Notes: generated by a model not told the origin, from the sequence alone. 64,000 nucleotides of DNA from Variovorax sp. RA8 (GCF_901827175.1 NZ_LR594662.1:3844001-3908000); one strand, 5' to 3'. Positions 32,011 to 42,485 are shown, numbered from the stretch's first letter. Numbers and translations are program-made.

Positions 32011-32538
32011 TCACTTGCCGTTGCCAACGGACGCGTTCAGCGCCTTGATCACCTTTTCGGTGATGTCGTGCTTGGGATTGATGTAGATCGCTTCTTGCAG
32101 GATCGCGTCGTACTTCTCGGCCTCTGCCACCTGCTTGACCACGCGGTTGGCGCGCTCGTAGACCTGCTGCAGCTCTTCGTTCTTGCGCGCGTTGAGATCT
32201 TCCTGGAATTCACGGCGGCGGCGCTGGAAGTCGCGGTCCTGGTCGACCAGGGCGCGCTGGCGGGAGGTGCGCTGGCTCTCCGACATGGTGGGCGCCTCGC
32301 GCTCGAACTTCTCGGAGGCAGCCTTGAGCGCCTCGCCCTGCGCCTGCAGATCCTTCTCGCGCTTCAGGAATTCCGATTCGAGTTTCGCCTGGGCGGCCTT
32401 GGCAGGTTGCGCCTCGCGCAGCACGCGATCGGGATTGACGAAGCCGATGCGGAAGGTTTCCTGCGCATGCGCGGGCGTGCCCACGAGCGCGAAAGCGGGG
32501 ATCAGCAGCGCACCGGCGGCACGAAGCAAAGGAGTCAT
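32011..32538 (-). CDS. skp: Periplasmic chaperone Skp/OmpH
   Basis: Escorts unfolded outer-membrane proteins to BamA. 175 aa with a clear signal peptide cleaved after PAHA (about residue 25). The mature part is an OmpH-like long charged helical hairpin (KLESEFLKREKDLQAQGEAL, then REFQEDLNARKNEELQQ). The ATG overlaps the bamA TAA stop by one base (TAATG), so translation is coupled. Confidence 0.94.
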   Translation of the reverse strand: MTPLLRAAGALLIPAFALVGTPAHAQETFRIGFVNPDRVLREAQPAKAAQAKLESEFLKREKDLQAQGEALKAASEKFEREAPTMSESQRTSRQRALVDQDRDFQRRRREFQEDLNARKNEELQQVYERANRVVKQVAEAEKYDAILQEAIYINPKHDITEKVIKALNASVGNGK

Positions 32539-34955
32539 TAGAAGGAGGTTCCGATCTGGAATTGCAGGCGTTGGATTCTATCCTTCGGGATGGGATGCGA
32601 GGGGTCGCTGAAGTCTTCCTTCTGCTGCCGGACGGGGATTGCGTAGGCCAGGCGCAGAGGGCCGAGCGGCGAGATCCAGCTGATACCGAGGCCCACCGAG
32701 GCGCGCAGCTTCTGCTGCGCCTTCCACTGCGCGTCCGACATTCCGAATGGGCGGGACTCCGCAAACACATTGCCGACGTCGAAGAAGCCGTAGAGCCGCA
32801 GCGTGCGATCGTTGCCGGCGCCCGGGAAAGGCGTGCTGAGCTCCATGTTGAAGATGGCCTTCTTGGTGCCGCCGAGCGCCGCCCCTTCGGTTTGCCCGAA
32901 GAGCGGAGCGTCGCGCGGGCCGAGCGAGTTCTGCTCGAATCCGCGCACCGACCCCAGGCCGCCGGCGTAGAAGTTCTTGAAGATCGGATAGGGCTTGCTG
33001 CCGATAGGCTTGGCAAAGCCCACTTCGCCGTTGATCGCAAAGGTGTACTGCTTGCTGATCGGGAAGAACTGCTGATACGAATAGCTGGTCTTCCAGTACT
33101 TCATGTCGCCGCCGGCACCGATCTCGAGATTGGCGCGCTGCAGCCTGCCGCGGGTCGGCACCAGCGCGCTGTCGCGGTCGTCGCGCGACCAACCCACGCT
33201 CAGCGGCACGCCCCAGACGTTGTCGTTGGTGCATTCGGCGACGAGGCCCTGCTCGTTGGTCGAGCAGCCGAAATAGTTGCGGTAGGACTGGGGCGTCAGG
33301 TAGGCGACGTTACCGCCCGGATCGAAGCGGTAGCGCTCCAGGCCAATGCCGAAGAAGATCGTGTCGACCTCGCTGAACGGCACGCCGAAGCGGACCGTGC
33401 CGCCCTCGTTGACCAGCCGGTAGTCGCCGTCGACGCTGTAGTAGGGCCGCGTGGTGGTGTGGTACAGGCTGAAGCTGCGGGAGATGCCGTCCTTGGTGAA
33501 GTACGGATCGGTGGTCGTGAGCGAGAGCGTGCGGGCGTACTTGCTGGTGTTGACCTGCAGGCCCAGGTAATTGCCCGAACCGAAGACGTTCTCCTGCGCG
33601 ATGCCGAAGGTGAAGGACACCTTCTCGGCGCTCGAGAAGCCGGCACCCAGCTGCAGCGTCCCGGTCGGCTTTTCGGCCACGTTGATCGTCAGGTCCACCT
33701 GGTCCGGCGAGCCCGGCACCTCCTGCGTCTCGACGCTCACGTCCGTGAAGAAGCCCAGGCGGTCCACCCGGTCGCGCGACAGCTTGATCTTGTCGCCGTC
33801 GTACCACGACGCCTCGTACTGGCGGAACTCCCGCCGGATCACCTCGTCGCGCGTCTTGTTGTTGCCGCCGATGGCCACCCGCCGCACGTAGACCCGCCGC
33901 GAAGGCTCCGCCTTCAGGGTCAGGCTCACCCGGTTGTTCGTGCGGTCGATCTCCGGCTCGGCCTGCACCCGCGCGAATGCGTAGCCGAAGGTGCCGAAGT
34001 AGTCGGTGAAGGCCTTGGTCGTCTCGCTGACCTGCTCGCCGTTGTAGGGCTCGCCAGGACGGATGGTGACCAGGGACTTGAACTCGTCGTCGCGCCCCAG
34101 GTAATTGCCCTCGAGCTTGACACCGGCCACCACGAACTTCTCCCCCTCGGTGATGTTCACGGTGATGCTCAGGTCCTGGCGGTCCGGGGAGATGGCCACC
34201 TGGGTCGAGTCGATGCGGAACTCCAGGTAGCCGCGGGTGATGTAGTAGGAGCGCAGGGTCTCCAGGTCGGCGTTGAGCTTGGCGCGCGAGTACTGGTTGC
34301 TCTTGGTGTACCAGCTCATCCAGCCGCCTGCGTCCTGGTCGAAGAGATCGAGCAGGGTGCCCTCGCTGAAGGCCTTGTTGCCCACGATGTGGACCTCGCG
34401 GATGCGCGCGGGCTCGCCTTCGGTCACCGTGAAGGTGAGGTTGACGCGGTTGCGCTCGATGGGAGTGACGGTGGTCACGACCTGGGCGTTGTAGAGGCTG
34501 CGGCTGATGTACTGGCGCTTGAGCTCCTGCTCGGCGCGGTCGGCCAGTGCCTTGTCGTAAGGGCGGCCGTCGGCCAGGCCGACTTCACGCAGCGCCTTCT
34601 GCAGGGCGGCCTTGTCGAACTCCTTGGTGCCCACGAAGTCGACGTCGGCGATGGTGGGGCGCTCCTCGACGATGACGACGAGGACGTTGCCGCTGACGTC
34701 GATGCGCACGTCCTTGAAGAGACCCAGGTCGAACAGTGCGCGGATGGCGGCCGAGCCGCGCTCGTCGTTGTAGGTGTCGCCTACACGGAGCGGCAGCGAG
34801 GCGAAGATGGTGCCGGGCTCGACGCGCTGGAGGCCTTCGACCCGGATGTCGCGCACCGTGAAGGGCTCGATGGCCCAGGCGGCAGTAGCCGAGAGCGCGC
34901 TGACAATCAGCATGGAAACGCTGCGCAGGCGAAAGCGACTGAATTTCTTATTCAT
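32538..34955 (-). CDS. bamA: Outer-membrane protein assembly factor BamA
   Basis: Core of the beta-barrel assembly machine. 805 aa. The signal peptide ends ATAAWA. Five POTRA domains span about residues 25-425, and the 16-strand barrel follows, with the GxGxVRGF-type lid motif GGLGSVRGFEQNSLGPRD near residue 660. The protein ends in an aromatic Phe (QFQIGTSF), the usual BAM signal. The start is ATG 34955. The longer frame upstream runs into rseP. Confidence 0.97.
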   Translation of the reverse strand: MNKKFSRFRLRSVSMLIVSALSATAAWAIEPFTVRDIRVEGLQRVEPGTIFASLPLRVGDTYNDERGSAAIRALFDLGLFKDVRIDVSGNVLVVIVEERPTIADVDFVGTKEFDKAALQKALREVGLADGRPYDKALADRAEQELKRQYISRSLYNAQVVTTVTPIERNRVNLTFTVTEGEPARIREVHIVGNKAFSEGTLLDLFDQDAGGWMSWYTKSNQYSRAKLNADLETLRSYYITRGYLEFRIDSTQVAISPDRQDLSITVNITEGEKFVVAGVKLEGNYLGRDDEFKSLVTIRPGEPYNGEQVSETTKAFTDYFGTFGYAFARVQAEPEIDRTNNRVSLTLKAEPSRRVYVRRVAIGGNNKTRDEVIRREFRQYEASWYDGDKIKLSRDRVDRLGFFTDVSVETQEVPGSPDQVDLTINVAEKPTGTLQLGAGFSSAEKVSFTFGIAQENVFGSGNYLGLQVNTSKYARTLSLTTTDPYFTKDGISRSFSLYHTTTRPYYSVDGDYRLVNEGGTVRFGVPFSEVDTIFFGIGLERYRFDPGGNVAYLTPQSYRNYFGCSTNEQGLVAECTNDNVWGVPLSVGWSRDDRDSALVPTRGRLQRANLEIGAGGDMKYWKTSYSYQQFFPISKQYTFAINGEVGFAKPIGSKPYPIFKNFYAGGLGSVRGFEQNSLGPRDAPLFGQTEGAALGGTKKAIFNMELSTPFPGAGNDRTLRLYGFFDVGNVFAESRPFGMSDAQWKAQQKLRASVGLGISWISPLGPLRLAYAIPVRQQKEDFSDPSHPIPKDRIQRLQFQIGTSF

Positions 34956-34993
34956 CTGTGATTTGAGCCGGCGCGCAAAGGGCCGACAGATAG

Positions 34994-36364
34994 TTAACCA
35001 AAGAGTCGAGTCACATCGTTGAAGATCGCGATCGACATCATGACCAGCAGCAGCGCGACACCGCCGCGCTGGAGCCGTTCCATCCAAGCATCGGAGACGC
35101 TCCTGCCGGTCAGGCCCTCCCAAAGATAATACATCAGGTGTCCTCCATCGAGGACCGGCAGCGGCATGAGGTTCAGCACACCGAGACTCACGCTGATGAG
35201 CGCGAGAAACACGAGGTACTGCGTGAATCCCAGGCTGGCGGACTTGCCTGCATAGTCGGCGATGGTCAACGGCCCGCTCAGGTTCTTGATCGAAGCTTCG
35301 CCGATCAACATCTTGCCCATCATGCGCACGGTGAGCGCCGACACCTCCCAGGTGCGCACCAGGCCTCGCCAGATGCCGTCGACCACGCCCTGCCGCACCG
35401 TCACCATCTCCGGCGGCGAGCCCACGTAGGCGCCGACACGGCCAACCTTGTTGCCGCCCTCCTCGCGCACCTCGGGCGTGACCTCGATGCGCACCGACTG
35501 CCCGCCGCGCTCGACATGCCACACCTGGGTGCGCGGCTGGCCGGCATCGACCGAGGCGCGGATCACCTCGCGCAACTGCTGCCCGTCGACAATGGCAGTG
35601 GGCCCCACCGTGCTCACCACGTCCCCGCTGCGCAGACCAGAGCGCTCGGCCGCGCCGCCCGCCATCAGCTCGCCGATCTCGGGACGGGTCAACGGCGCGA
35701 CCACGCCGATCCTGCGGAACATCTGTGCGTCTGCATCCTTGGCACCGACTCGGCTGAGCGGCAGCACGACCTCGCGCGCGGGCCGCCCGCCCTCGCCCGC
35801 GATCTCGAGCGTGAGGTCGCGGCCGTCGAGCGCGCCGCGCGTGATGCGCCAGCGCAGGTCCTCGAAAGACTGCACCGGCTCGCGCTCGCCCTCGAAGCCA
35901 GCGCGGATGACATGCTCGCCTCCGCGCAGGCCCGCCTGTTCGGCCAACGAGCCCGCCACCGGACGTGCGAGCCTGGCGACAGGTTCCTCGACGCCGATCC
36001 AGTTGACGGCCGTGTAAAGCACCACGGCCAGCAGCAGGTTGGCGATCGGCCCAGCGGCCACGATGGCTGCACGCGATCGCAGCGGCTGGGTGTTGAAGGC
36101 GCGGTGGCGCTCCTGCGCCAGCACGGGGCCCTCGCGCTCGTCGAGCATCTTCACGTAGCCGCCAAGGGGGAAGGCCGCGATCACGAACTCGGTGTCCTGG
36201 CCAGGATGCTGGCGCCTGGGCTTCCAGCTGAAGAGCGTATGGCCGAAGCCGATGGAGAAGCGCAGCACCTTGACGCCGCAGGCCACCGCAACGCGGTAGT
36301 GGCCGTACTCGTGCACGGCGATCAGCAGAGCCAGGGCGACGATGAAGGCGACGACGGTGAGCAT
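34994..36364 (-). CDS. rseP: RIP metalloprotease RseP
   Basis: Site-2 intramembrane zinc protease that cleaves anti-sigma RseA in the envelope-stress pathway. 456 aa. The zinc motif HEYGH has H18 and H22 in the first helix, with the second metal site in NLMPLPVLDGGHLMYYLWE. Two PDZ domains lie between (about 110-200 and 215-300). ATG 36364 follows a GGGGA site. It sits directly before bamA and skp, whose products it helps to balance. Confidence 0.96.
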   Translation of the reverse strand: MLTVVAFIVALALLIAVHEYGHYRVAVACGVKVLRFSIGFGHTLFSWKPRRQHPGQDTEFVIAAFPLGGYVKMLDEREGPVLAQERHRAFNTQPLRSRAAIVAAGPIANLLLAVVLYTAVNWIGVEEPVARLARPVAGSLAEQAGLRGGEHVIRAGFEGEREPVQSFEDLRWRITRGALDGRDLTLEIAGEGGRPAREVVLPLSRVGAKDADAQMFRRIGVVAPLTRPEIGELMAGGAAERSGLRSGDVVSTVGPTAIVDGQQLREVIRASVDAGQPRTQVWHVERGGQSVRIEVTPEVREEGGNKVGRVGAYVGSPPEMVTVRQGVVDGIWRGLVRTWEVSALTVRMMGKMLIGEASIKNLSGPLTIADYAGKSASLGFTQYLVFLALISVSLGVLNLMPLPVLDGGHLMYYLWEGLTGRSVSDAWMERLQRGGVALLLVMMSIAIFNDVTRLFG

Positions 36365-36389
36365 GGTGTCCCCTGGTTGTGGGAGTGGG

Positions 36390-37580
36390 TCAGGCCGCGA
36401 AGCGCAGCGCCGCCGCATCGGCCGCCGCCCGCGCACTGGCGTCCAGTGCCAGCAGATCGGCCAGCGATGCCGGATTGGAGGGCAGCACCGCCTCCAAAGT
36501 TTCCATGTTCACGGCATGGATGCGGTCGAAGCGCAGGCGATGCTGCAGGAAGGCGTCGACCGCGACCTCATTGGCTGCATTGAGCACGGCGGTCGTGCCC
36601 GGTGCCGCGCGTAGCGCATGCCACGCCAGGCCCAGGCCGGGGAAGAGCTGCGCATCGGGTGCATCGAAGGTCAGCGCCGCGAGTTGCCGGAAGTCGAGCT
36701 GCGCCGCGCCGCTCTCGATGCGCTCGGGCCAGGCCAGTCCGACGGCGATGGGCACGCGCATGTCCGGGGTGCCGAGCTGCGCGATCACCGACGCGTCCGT
36801 GAACTGCACCATCGAGTGCACCACGCTTTGCGGATGGATCACGACCTCGATTCGCTCCGGCGCGACGCCGAACAGATGGCGCGCTTCGATCACCTCGAGC
36901 GCCTTGTTCATCATGGTGGCCGAATCCACCGAGATCTTGCGCCCCATGACCCAGTTCGGATGGGCGCAGGCCTGCTCCGGCGTCACCGCGGCCAGCGTCT
37001 CCGGCGACCGCGTGCGGAACGGCCCGCCGGAGGCGGTCAGGATGATCTTGTCGATGCGGCGCGGCCACGTGCCAGGATCCTCCGGCAGCGACTGGAAAAT
37101 GGCCGAATGCTCGCTGTCGATCGGCAGCAGCGTCGACCCGCCCTCGCGCACCGTGCGCATGAAGAGCTCGCCGCCGACCACCAGGGCCTCCTTGTTGGCC
37201 AGCAACAACCGCTTGCCGGCGCGGGCCGCGGCCAGGCAGGGCCCGAGGCCGGCGGCACCGACGATCGCAGCCATCACCGCATCGCAGTCCTCGTGCGAGG
37301 CGATGGATTCGATGGCGCCAGCACCCTGCAGCACCTCCGTGCGCAGCCCGCTATGCCGGAGCTTGTCGACCAGCAGCCGGGCATGCGGCGCGCTGGCCAT
37401 GACCGCGAACTTCGGCGCGAAGCGATGGCACTGGGCCAGCATCTCATCGACCTTGGTGGACGCCGACAGCGCGAACACCTCGAAGCGCTCGGGATGCCGT
37501 GCGATCACGTCGAGCGTGCTCACGCCGACCGAGCCGGTCGAGCCGAGCACGGTGATGCGCTGTCGGTTCATGCCATTCAT
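36390..37580 (-). CDS. dxr: 1-deoxy-D-xylulose-5-phosphate reductoisomerase
   Basis: Second step of the MEP isoprenoid pathway and target of fosmidomycin. 396 aa. The NADPH motif is [14 protein letters not shown]. Metal/substrate residues are in [13 protein letters not shown] and [12 protein letters not shown] 37580 overlaps the cdsA stop (ATGA). ATG 37571, three codons later, is an equally possible start ([10 protein letters not shown]), as neither has a clear ribosome binding site. ispD and ispF of the same pathway lie at 59-61 kb. Confidence 0.96.
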   Translation of the reverse strand: MNGMNRQRITVLGSTGSVGVSTLDVIARHPERFEVFALSASTKVDEMLAQCHRFAPKFAVMASAPHARLLVDKLRHSGLRTEVLQGAGAIESIASHEDCDAVMAAIVGAAGLGPCLAAARAGKRLLLANKEALVVGGELFMRTVREGGSTLLPIDSEHSAIFQSLPEDPGTWPRRIDKIILTASGGPFRTRSPETLAAVTPEQACAHPNWVMGRKISVDSATMMNKALEVIEARHLFGVAPERIEVVIHPQSVVHSMVQFTDASVIAQLGTPDMRVPIAVGLAWPERIESGAAQLDFRQLAALTFDAPDAQLFPGLGLAWHALRAAPGTTAVLNAANEVAVDAFLQHRLRFDRIHAVNMETLEAVLPSNPASLADLLALDASARAAADAAALRFAA

Positions 37581-38422
37581 AAAAATGCCAGCATCATGGC
37601 GATGGGCAGTGTAGGCAGCAGCGCATCGACCCGGTCGAGCACGCCGCCATGGCCGGGCAACAGCGCGCTGCTGTCCTTGGCGCCCGCGCTGCGCTTGATC
37701 AGCGATTCGACCAGATCGCCCACAACGCTCATCGCGGCCAGGAAGATCACACCGATCAGGAGCAACCACCAGCCGCGTTCGGCCAGCCGGGTGTAGAGGC
37801 TGGCCACTGCAGGTCGCACGGCCGAGTCGGCCCAGACCCAGCACAAGGCCAGCACGATCACGCCGAGCATGCCGCCCCAGACGCCCTCCCAGCTCTTGCC
37901 GGGACTGATGCTGGGCGCCAGCTTTCCGCGAGTGAAGCGCAGCCCGAAGGTACGCCCGGCGAAATAGGCGAACACGTCGGCCACCCACACCAGCACGAGG
38001 ATCGAGAGCAGAAAGTTGATGCCGACCATGCGGGCCTGGACCGCGGCCAGCCATGCCACCCAGAGCATCAGCAGACCGCCCACCAGGCGCACGGCCCGGG
38101 GCACTCGCGGCCAGCCCGGCACGGCGACGCGCAGCAAGGCGGCGCCGCCCAGGACCCACGACGCGCTCGCAAGGATCCACACTGGCAGCAACGACCGGTC
38201 GAGCAATCCCAGCCACCAGGACAGCGCGCACAGCGCCAAAATTTCCGCGCCGAAGAACAGCGACATGCGCGGGCCGTGGCCGTTGAGCCGTCCCCATTCC
38301 CAGGCGGCGGCAACCACCAGCACCAGCATCACCCAGGCGAAGGGCACGTGCGAGGGATAGAACAGCGCGGGCAGCAGGATCGCCAGCAGGACGACCGCAG
38401 TGATGATGCGTTGTTTGAGCAT
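37577..38422 (-). CDS. cdsA: Phosphatidate cytidylyltransferase
   Basis: Makes CDP-diacylglycerol for phospholipids. 281 aa with about seven membrane helices. The family signature near the C-terminus reads [38 protein letters not shown], including the paired Asp residues that bind metals. It lies six bases after uppS and overlaps dxr by four bases. Confidence 0.95.
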   Translation of the reverse strand: MLKQRIITAVVLLAILLPALFYPSHVPFAWVMLVLVVAAAWEWGRLNGHGPRMSLFFGAEILALCALSWWLGLLDRSLLPVWILASASWVLGGAALLRVAVPGWPRVPRAVRLVGGLLMLWVAWLAAVQARMVGINFLLSILVLVWVADVFAYFAGRTFGLRFTRGKLAPSISPGKSWEGVWGGMLGVIVLALCWVWADSAVRPAVASLYTRLAERGWWLLLIGVIFLAAMSVVGDLVESLIKRSAGAKDSSALLPGHGGVLDRVDALLPTLPIAMMLAFL

Positions 38423-38428
38423 TTGCGC

Positions 38429-39166
38429 TCAGGCAGCCTGCGGGTCGCGCCGCGTGTCGCCTGCCACCTGCGCGGAGGTCTGGCCGAACCGCCGCTCGCG
38501 GCGCCGAAAGGCCTCGATGGCCTCGTCGAGCGCAGCTTCGTCGAACTCGGGCCAGAGGCGATCACTGAAGAAGAGCTCGGCATAGGCGCTCTGCCACAAC
38601 AGGAAGTTCGACAACCGCTGCTCGCCGCCAGTGCGGATGAAGAGGTCGGGATCGGGCACGTGCGACAGCGCCATGGCCGCGTCAAGGCTGGCCTCGGTCA
38701 GCGGCTCGCCGCGCGCGGCGAGCTGGGCCGCGGCGCGCGCGATATCCCAGCGTCCGCCGTAGTTGAAACAGACGTTGAGGATCAGCCGCGTGTTGTGGGC
38801 GGTGGCGGCCTCCGCTTGCAGCAGCCCGCCCGCGATCTTCTCGGACAAGCCGCCGCGCTCGCCCACGAAGTGCAGGCGCACGCCGTCCTGGCTCAGCTTC
38901 GGGACCTCCCGGCCGAGCGCGATGACCATCAGGTCCATCAGGCCCGACACTTCCTCGACCGGTCGGTTCCAGTTCTCGGAGGAGAAGGCGAACACCGTCA
39001 ATACCGCGACGCCACGGTCGGCGCAGGCCTTGACGCAGCGGCGCAGCGACTCGACGCCCTGCTTGTGACCGGCCACCCGCGGCAGGAAGCGGCGCGTGGC
39101 CCAGCGCCCATTGCCATCCATGACGATGGCGATGTGATGGGGCACGGCGGCGCTTGGATTGCTCAT
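38429..39166 (-). CDS. uppS: Di-trans,poly-cis-undecaprenyl-diphosphate synthase
   Basis: Cis-prenyltransferase making the C55 lipid carrier for cell wall and O-antigen. 245 aa. The catalytic Asp lies in [20 protein letters not shown] and the C-terminal [25 protein letters not shown] complete the signatures. It starts two bases after the frr stop codon. Confidence 0.96.
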   Translation of the reverse strand: MSNPSAAVPHHIAIVMDGNGRWATRRFLPRVAGHKQGVESLRRCVKACADRGVAVLTVFAFSSENWNRPVEEVSGLMDLMVIALGREVPKLSQDGVRLHFVGERGGLSEKIAGGLLQAEAATAHNTRLILNVCFNYGGRWDIARAAAQLAARGEPLTEASLDAAMALSHVPDPDLFIRTGGEQRLSNFLLWQSAYAELFFSDRLWPEFDEAALDEAIEAFRRRERRFGQTSAQVAGDTRRDPQAA

Positions 39167-39167
39167 C

Positions 39168-39728
39168 TCAGACGGCCATGATGTCCGCCTCTTTGGCAGC
39201 CACCAAGCGGTCGATCTCCGCGATATGGCGGTCGGTCACCTTCTGGATCTCGGCCTCGGCCCGCTTCTGATCGTCTTCAGACGCCAGCTTGTCCTTGACC
39301 AGCTTCTTGATCGCGTCGTTCGCGTCGCGGCGCAGGTTGCGCGTCGCGATCTTGGCGTTCTCGCCCTCGGTGCGCACCAGCTTGGTCATCTCCCTGCGAC
39401 GCTCCTCGCTCATGGGAGGCATCGGCACGCGGATCAGGTCGCCCATCGAAGCCGGGTTCAGTCCGAGGTCGCTCTCGCGGATGGCCTTTTCGATCTTGGC
39501 CCCCATGCCCTTCTCCCAGGGCTGGACGCTGATGGTGCGCGAGTCGATCAACGCCACGTTCGCCACCTGCGAAAGCGGCACGGATGAGCCGTAGTACTCC
39601 ACATGGATCGAATCCAGCAGCGCGGGGTTGGCACGCCCGGTGCGGATCTTCGTGAGGTTGTTCTGGAACGCGGCGATCGACTGGTTCATCTTTGCGTCGG
39701 TCGCGCTGCGAATATCGGCAATAGTCAT
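39168..39728 (-). CDS. frr: Ribosome recycling factor
   Basis: Splits the post-termination ribosome together with EF-G. 186 aa, the standard length. It shows the conserved ends of the long three-helix bundle, [15 protein letters not shown] and [12 protein letters not shown]. It lies 13 bases after pyrH and 2 before uppS. Confidence 0.97.
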   Translation of the reverse strand: MTIADIRSATDAKMNQSIAAFQNNLTKIRTGRANPALLDSIHVEYYGSSVPLSQVANVALIDSRTISVQPWEKGMGAKIEKAIRESDLGLNPASMGDLIRVPMPPMSEERRREMTKLVRTEGENAKIATRNLRRDANDAIKKLVKDKLASEDDQKRAEAEIQKVTDRHIAEIDRLVAAKEADIMAV

Positions 39729-39741
39729 CTTCTCTTACTCC

Positions 39742-40464
39742 TCAGGCATGCACCAGCGTGCCTTCGTCCTCGCCCATCACGACGCGCTTGAGCGCACCGT
39801 TCTTGAAGATCGAGAACACCTTGATCGGCAGGTTCTGGTCGCGGCACAGCGCGAAGGCCGTGGCGTCCATGATGCCGAGATTCTGTGCAATGGCCTCGTC
39901 GAAGCTCAGGCGCGAATAACGCGTCGCGCTCAGGTCTTTCTTCGGGTCCGCCGTATAGACGCCGTCCACCTTGGTGGCCTTGAGCACCAGTTCCGCACCT
40001 ATCTCGGCACCGCGCAACGCAGCGGCGGTATCGGTCGTGAAGAAGGGATTGCCGGTGCCGGCCGCGAAGATCACGACCTTGCCCTCTTCGAGGTACTGCA
40101 GGGCCTTGGGGCGCACGTAGGGCTCCACCACCTGCTCGATGGCAATGGCGGACATCACCCGCGCGATCAGCCCCTGCTTGTTCATGGCGTCCGCCAGGGC
40201 CAGTGCGTTCATCACGGTGGCCAGCATGCCCATGTAGTCGGCTGTTGCGCGGTCCATGCCCACCGAGCCGCCGGCCACGCCGCGGAAGATGTTGCCGCCG
40301 CCGATCACGACGGCGACTTCGACCCCCATGTTCACCACCTCTGCCACCTCTGCGACCATGCGGACAATGGTCGCCCGGTTGATGCCGAAGGCATCGTCAC
40401 CCATCAAGGCCTCGCCGGACAGCTTCAACAAGATTCGCTTGTGGGCTGGGCGGCTTTCGAGCAT
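39742..40464 (-). CDS. pyrH: UMP kinase
   Basis: Bacterial amino-acid-kinase-fold UMP kinase, allosteric and unlike eukaryotic enzymes. 240 aa. The N-terminal [14 protein letters not shown] and [10 protein letters not shown] motifs are intact, as is the UMP-binding [18 protein letters not shown] segment. ATG 40464 ([13 protein letters not shown]) has an AGGAAA site. The longer frame upstream runs into the pyrH-tsf gap. That gap (90 bases) contains a GC-rich inverted repeat but no clear U-tract. Confidence 0.97.
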   Translation of the reverse strand: MLESRPAHKRILLKLSGEALMGDDAFGINRATIVRMVAEVAEVVNMGVEVAVVIGGGNIFRGVAGGSVGMDRATADYMGMLATVMNALALADAMNKQGLIARVMSAIAIEQVVEPYVRPKALQYLEEGKVVIFAAGTGNPFFTTDTAAALRGAEIGAELVLKATKVDGVYTADPKKDLSATRYSRLSFDEAIAQNLGIMDATAFALCRDQNLPIKVFSIFKNGALKRVVMGEDEGTLVHA

Positions 40465-40553
40465 GGAGGTTTCCTTTTGAGGTGGCGTGACGAGTGTAAA
40501 ACGTGCGTGTGAAGAAGCGGCAGCGCGCTGCACGCGCCGCCCGATGGCGCCGC

Positions 40554-41480
40554 TCAGGCCGCCGCCGCCTTGGCAGCCGCGACCTGGGCCGCCACTTCGG
40601 CGGCAAAGTCGTCGACCTTCTTCTCGATGCCCTCGCCGACGACGTAGAGCGTGAAGCTCTTGATCGAGGTGTTGGCGGCCTTGAGCATCTGCTCCACGGT
40701 CTGCTTGTCGTTCTTTACGAAGGGCTGGTTGTGCAGCGAAACCTCCTTGAGGTACTTCTGCACCCCGCCTTCGATGCGCTTGGCGACGATGTCTGCGGGC
40801 TGTGGCTGCTTGCCGGCCGCCTCGGCCGCCTTGCGGTCTTCCTCGGCCTTGCCGGCAGCCACGGCGCGTTCCTTCTCGATCAGTTCGGCCGGCACGTCCG
40901 AGCTCGCGATCGAGACCGGCTTCATCGCGGCGACGTGCATCGCCACATCCTTGGCCGCGGTGTCGTCGCCCTCGAACTCGACCATCACGCCGATGCGCGT
41001 CCCGTGCAGGTAGGAGGCGAGCTTGCCATTGCCGGCGAAGCGCTTAAAGCGGCGGAAGCTCATGTTCTCGCCGATCTTGCCGATCAGCCCCTTGCGCACG
41101 TCTTCCAGCGTCGGGCCGAAGCTGTCCTGCTCGTAGGGCAGCGCGGCCAGCGCGGCCAGGTCGGCGGGGTTGTGCTTGGCGACCAGCATCGCCGCTGCAT
41201 TGACCAGCGCGAGGAAGCTGTCGTTCTTCGAGACGAAGTCCGTCTCGCAATTGATTTCGACCATGGCGCCCACGCCGCCCTCGACATAGGCTGCGACCAC
41301 GCCCTCGGCCGTGATGCGGCTCGAAGCCTTGCCGGCCTTGTTGCCCAGCTTGATGCGCAGCAGCTCTTCGGCCTTTTCCATGTTGCCATCGGCCTCGGTC
41401 AGGGCCTTCTTGCACTCCATCATCGGGGCGTCGGTCTTTGCGCGCAGTTCGCCGACCATGCTTGCGGTGATTGTTGCCAT
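40554..41480 (-). CDS. tsf: Elongation factor Ts
   Basis: Nucleotide exchange factor for EF-Tu. 308 aa. The N-terminal UBA-like domain is followed by [17 protein letters not shown] and the CETDFVSKN motif of the core. It is separated from rpsB by 112 bases holding a strong terminator/attenuator, the classic rpsB-tsf arrangement. Confidence 0.97.
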   Translation of the reverse strand: MATITASMVGELRAKTDAPMMECKKALTEADGNMEKAEELLRIKLGNKAGKASSRITAEGVVAAYVEGGVGAMVEINCETDFVSKNDSFLALVNAAAMLVAKHNPADLAALAALPYEQDSFGPTLEDVRKGLIGKIGENMSFRRFKRFAGNGKLASYLHGTRIGVMVEFEGDDTAAKDVAMHVAAMKPVSIASSDVPAELIEKERAVAAGKAEEDRKAAEAAGKQPQPADIVAKRIEGGVQKYLKEVSLHNQPFVKNDKQTVEQMLKAANTSIKSFTLYVVGEGIEKKVDDFAAEVAAQVAAAKAAAA

Positions 41481-41542
41481 CTTGTTTCTCCGTTCGGTTT
41501 AGCAGTTGCGGCGGCCCGCACCGGGCGCCACGAAAATCAAGT

Positions 41543-41569
41543 TAAAAAAAAGGGGCATCGAAGCCCCTT
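41543..41569 (-). terminator. Terminator/attenuator between rpsB and tsf
   Basis: On the minus strand AAGGGGC, a six-base loop TTCGAT, and GCCCCTT form a stem that runs into eight Ts (AAAAAAAA at 41544-41551 on the plus strand). It lies 23 bases after the rpsB stop. In E. coli a partial terminator at the same place makes more S2 than EF-Ts. The same role is likely here. Confidence 0.9.
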
Positions 41570-41592
41570 CTTCAGGCGCTCGCGAGCGCGAA

Positions 41593-42348
41593 TCAGGCCG
41601 AAGCGCCCTCTTCGACCTCGACGAATTCATCAGAATTGCCTTCGGCCACGGCCTTGACCACATCGCTGACGGCGCTGGAACGGCCTTCGATGATTGCATC
41701 GGCGATGCCGCGAGCGTACAGCGTGACAGCCTTCGACGAGTCGTCGTTGCCCGGGATCACGTAGTCGATGCCCTCGGGCGAGTGGTTGGAGTCCACCACG
41801 CCGATCAGCGGGATGCCCAGCTTCTTGGCCTCGGCCACGGCGATCTTGTGGAAGCCGACGTCGATCACGAAGATGGCGTCGGGCAGCGCGTTCATGTCCT
41901 GGATGCCGCCGATGTCCTTCTCGAGCTTCTCGATCTCGCGATTGAAGGTCAGCTGCTCCTTCTTGCTGAGGTTGTCGAGGCCGGCTTCCTGCTGGGCCTT
42001 CATGTCCTTCAGGCGCTTGATGGAGGTCTTGACGGTCTTGAAGTTGGTCAGCATGCCGCCGAGCCAGCGGGTGTCGACGAACGGGACGCCGGCGCGACGC
42101 GCCTCGGTCGCCACGATCTCGCGGGCCTGGCGCTTGGTACCGACCATCAGGATGGTGCCGCGATTGGCGGTGAGCTGCTTGGCGTACTTCATCGCTTCCT
42201 GGAACATCGGAAGCGTTTTTTCCAGGTTGATGATGTGGATCTTGTTGCGATGGCCGAAGATGTACGGGGCCATCTTGGGGTTCCAGAAGCGCGTCTGGTG
42301 ACCGAAATGGACACCGGCTTCCAGCATTTCGCGCATGGTCGTCGACAT
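41593..42348 (-). CDS. rpsB: 30S ribosomal protein S2
   Basis: 251 aa, the usual length. It starts with [25 protein letters not shown] and contains the [13 protein letters not shown] and [26 protein letters not shown] signatures. The C-terminal tail is acidic. ATG 42348 follows GGAGTTATTCCT. The long in-frame extension upstream is the leader RNA, which is open by chance. S2 represses rpsB-tsf in E. coli by binding the leader. Confidence 0.98.
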   Translation of the reverse strand: MSTTMREMLEAGVHFGHQTRFWNPKMAPYIFGHRNKIHIINLEKTLPMFQEAMKYAKQLTANRGTILMVGTKRQAREIVATEARRAGVPFVDTRWLGGMLTNFKTVKTSIKRLKDMKAQQEAGLDNLSKKEQLTFNREIEKLEKDIGGIQDMNALPDAIFVIDVGFHKIAVAEAKKLGIPLIGVVDSNHSPEGIDYVIPGNDDSSKAVTLYARGIADAIIEGRSSAVSDVVKAVAEGNSDEFVEVEEGASA

Positions 42349-42378
42349 AGGAATAACTCCAAAGGTTGGGTCTAAAAT

Positions 42379-42431
42379 CCAGCCCGTTTTGCGATCCTCT
42401 CGCGAGGACCGCAACACCTCGAATGGGCTGG
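42379..42431 (-). ncRNA. Structured 5' leader of rpsB mRNA
   Basis: Reading the minus strand, CCAGCCC (42431-42425) pairs with GGGCTGG (42385-42379). Inside it TTGCG pairs with CGCAA, and inside that TCCTC pairs with GAGGA around a GCGA (GNRA) tetraloop. Three nested helices of 7, 5 and 5 bp, with one asymmetric internal loop, end 30 bases before the start codon. The GNRA loop exists only on the transcript strand, which favours an RNA function such as S2 autoregulation. Whether this matches a described S2-leader family I cannot check. Confidence 0.65.
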
Positions 42432-42479
42432 TTTGCGGATATGTTTTCGCTGGGAAAGGACCCAGAGTGAAACCCGCAG

Positions 42480-42485
42480 AGTATA
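42480..42485 (-). promoter_or_regulatory. Extended -10 promoter for rpsB
   Basis: Minus-strand TGCTATACTC contains TATACT preceded by TGC, an extended -10. It would start transcription near 42473, about 125 bases before the rpsB ATG and upstream of the leader hairpin. No good -35 is visible. The same ten bases occur before tRNA-Val at 52.7 kb. Confidence 0.5.
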
